Assembly (NCBI GenBank): GCA_037446115.1
Contig: JBBIJF010000051.1
Span: 1 to 16,373 of the forward strand
Direction of reading: 5' to 3'
DNA: 16,373 nucleotides
Source: JANWXD01 sp037446115
Lineage (GTDB): Bacteria > Acidobacteriota > Terriglobia > Bryobacterales > Bryobacteraceae
The translations under genes were made by a program, and so were the position numbers. Numbering within the stretch: position 1 is the first letter of the stretch; each line of letters opens with the position of its first letter. The notes under the pieces are model-generated. The model saw nothing but the letters and a program-made list of their open reading frames with translations. It was not told the origin of the DNA and did no database searches. Shown here one piece after another: positions 14,946 through 16,373 of this stretch.

Positions 14946-16373
14946 GTGGTTGTTAGTCTTCGGGCTGGTCGTCCGGTTGCTGCCCGGGCAGAATTACAGG
15001 CCGGGCCCGCAGGTTCTGACTTATGTTTCAGATGCCGATAACTCCGAACAACCGTACGCGTTATATCTTCCTAAGTCACTCGAACAGGGAAAGAAATATC
15101 CTCTGGTGATCAGCCTCCACGGCGCCTTTTCCAACCACCGACTGAATCTCCGCCGTGTGTTCGGTAAGGGAAACCGGCCTGGGGAGTCCGACGGGGAAGC
15201 GAGCCGATATTTTCCGCCGCTCCGCGAGGTGGACTTCATCGTGGCGGCGCCCTTTGCCCGCGGCACGATGGGGTATCTGGGTCTGGCGGAGAAGGATGTG
15301 TACGACGTGCTGGCGGATGTCAAGCGGCGCTTCCCCGTAGACGAAGACCGCGTCTATTTGACCGGACTTTCAATGGGAGGCGGCGGGACGCTCTGGCTCG
15401 GGCTGACCCGGCCCGATCTATGGGCCGCTATCGCGGCGGTGTGTCCGGCTGCGCCCCCGGGAACCGAGGAGCTCGCCCCCAACGCCCTGAATCTCCCCGT
15501 GCGTTTGTTCCACGGGGACCAGGATCCGCTGGTGCCGGTGGCGGTCTCGCGGAAATGGTATAAGGAGCTGTTTCATCTCGGCGGTCCGGTGGAGTACCTG
15601 GAATATCCCGGCGTGCGACATAATTCCTGGGACTATGCCTACGCCGATGGACGGATTTTTGACTGGTTCGGTAAGTTTCAGAGGAACCGCTATCCGGACC
15701 GCGTTCGCTTTTTCACACGCTGGTATAAATACCGGAGCGCCTATTGGGTGGAGATTGACGGGCTGACACCAGGAGAGCCGGCTTCGCTCGATGTGCGTTT
15801 CACCGGGATCAATGAGCTCGAGGCGGAAACCCGTGGCGTTGCCGGTCTGACGTTCGATCTCGGCGGCCACCCGCGGTTCGACCGCGCCCGCGCGGTTACG
15901 GTGAAGATTGACGGCAGCGTGGTCAAGGTGAAGCCGCAGGCAGCCGTGTCGCTTTCAAGGCAGGGGGGCTCCTGGCACGCGGGCAGGTATGCTCCGCCCC
16001 CGGGCGCCAAGCGGCCGGGTGCTGAGGGGCCGCTGCTCGAAGCGGTGAGTGCGCGGCACATTTACGTGTACGGAACCGGCGGAGCCAAAGACGAAGCCGA
16101 GCTCCGGCGGCGCCGTGCGGAGGCAGAAGCGGCGGCCACGTGGTCCGGACCGGGAACGCCCGTACTGGCCTCCTTCCGGGTGGCGGCCGACACGGAAGTC
16201 AGCGAAGACGACCTCCGGGAGTCCAACCTCGTGCTGTTCGGCACCTGGGAAACCAACCGCCTGATCGCGCGGTTCCGGGACCGGTTTCCGATCGAGCTGA
16301 ATCCCGGAGCGGCGGATTACGGCCTGGTCGTGGTAGCACCCGCGGGCGGCCGGTACCTGGTGGTGAACTCCGG
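14938..16373 (+). CDS. Exported alpha/beta-hydrolase esterase/peptidase with C-terminal accessory domain (3' end outside window)
   Basis: The frame is open from GTG 14938 to the window edge, giving 478 residues without a stop; the gene is cut by the boundary. A short hydrophobic N-terminus (KWLLVFGLVVRLLPGQ) looks like a signal peptide. Residues about 25-245 form an alpha/beta-hydrolase domain: YPLVISLHGAFSNH carries the oxyanion-side HG, the nucleophile is S145 in GLSMGG, the acid is D196 in HGDQDPLVPV, and the base is H228 in GVRHNSWD. This resembles prolyl-oligopeptidase-like and PHB-depolymerase-like esterases. Residues about 255-478 form a second, mostly beta region with NLVLFGTWETNRLIARF near 430, a module I recognise as recurring in such exported esterases but whose role I do not know. 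It overlaps the DapA-like gene by 8 nt and is surely co-transcribed. Deacylation of a plant or microbial ester is an inference. Confidence 0.85.
   Translation, partial: MSKWLLVFGLVVRLLPGQNYRPGPQVLTYVSDADNSEQPYALYLPKSLEQGKKYPLVISLHGAFSNHRLNLRRVFGKGNRPGESDGEASRYFPPLREVDFIVAAPFARGTMGYLGLAEKDVYDVLADVKRRFPVDEDRVYLTGLSMGGGGTLWLGLTRPDLWAAIAAVCPAAPPGTEELAPNALNLPVRLFHGDQDPLVPVAVSRKWYKELFHLGGPVEYLEYPGVRHNSWDYAYADGRIFDWFGKFQRNRYPDRVRFFTRWYKYRSAYWVEIDGLTPGEPASLDVRFTGINELEAETRGVAGLTFDLGGHPRFDRARAVTVKIDGSVVKVKPQAAVSLSRQGGSWHAGRYAPPPGAKRPGAEGPLLEAVSARHIYVYGTGGAKDEAELRRRRAEAEAAATWSGPGTPVLASFRVAADTEVSEDDLRESNLVLFGTWETNRLIARFRDRFPIELNPGAADYGLVVVAPAGGRYLVVNS

Overview
The window is a GC-rich, tightly packed bacterial segment with 11 protein genes and no RNA gene, insertion sequence or CRISPR array that I can see. 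The mix suggests an Acidobacteriota genome, probably of the Solibacter/Bryobacter type. It combines an Oar-like TonB-dependent outer-membrane protein with an N-terminal carboxypeptidase-regulatory-like domain and no SusD partner, Tat-exported Gfo/Idh/MocA and GH127 proteins, a DUF1080 protein and a LacI regulator. That assignment is inferred from gene content, not from a marker gene.

The genes form seven transcription units that alternate strand: (1) an exported TPR protein (+); (2) a LacI-family regulator (-); (3) a TonB-dependent receptor plus a GH127-type glycosidase (+); (4) a SpoU-type RNA methyltransferase plus a gamma-glutamyltransferase-like hydrolase (-); (5) histidine ammonia-lyase hutH (+); (6) a Tat-exported Gfo/Idh/MocA oxidoreductase plus a DUF1080 protein (-); (7) a DapA-superfamily aldolase or lyase translationally coupled to an exported alpha/beta hydrolase that runs off the right edge (+). 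Convergent neighbours overlap or nearly touch (26-nt overlap, 1-nt gap, 10-nt gap). The three divergent gaps are 158, 69 and 158 bp.

The clearest functional unit is units 2 and 3, a small glycan-utilisation locus. The 158-bp gap between lacI and the receptor gene holds a perfect TTGACA-N17-TATAAT promoter facing the receptor, with an imperfect palindrome (GTTAACCGTTTAAC, central CG) over the predicted transcription start. A second AANCGNTT-type site lies just before the TTG start of lacI, 116 bp away centre to centre. The simplest reading is a repressor that controls both itself and an outer-membrane uptake/periplasmic hydrolysis pair, probably for an arabinofuranose-containing or related glycan.

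Units 6 and 7 diverge from a second 158-bp gap and look like another carbohydrate-handling set. The Gfo/Idh/MocA plus DUF1080 pairing resembles known 3-keto-glycoside oxidation and cleavage systems, and both proteins carry export signals. The GGT-like protein keeps its autoprocessing threonine but appears to lack the residues that bind the gamma-glutamyl group, so its substrate is open.
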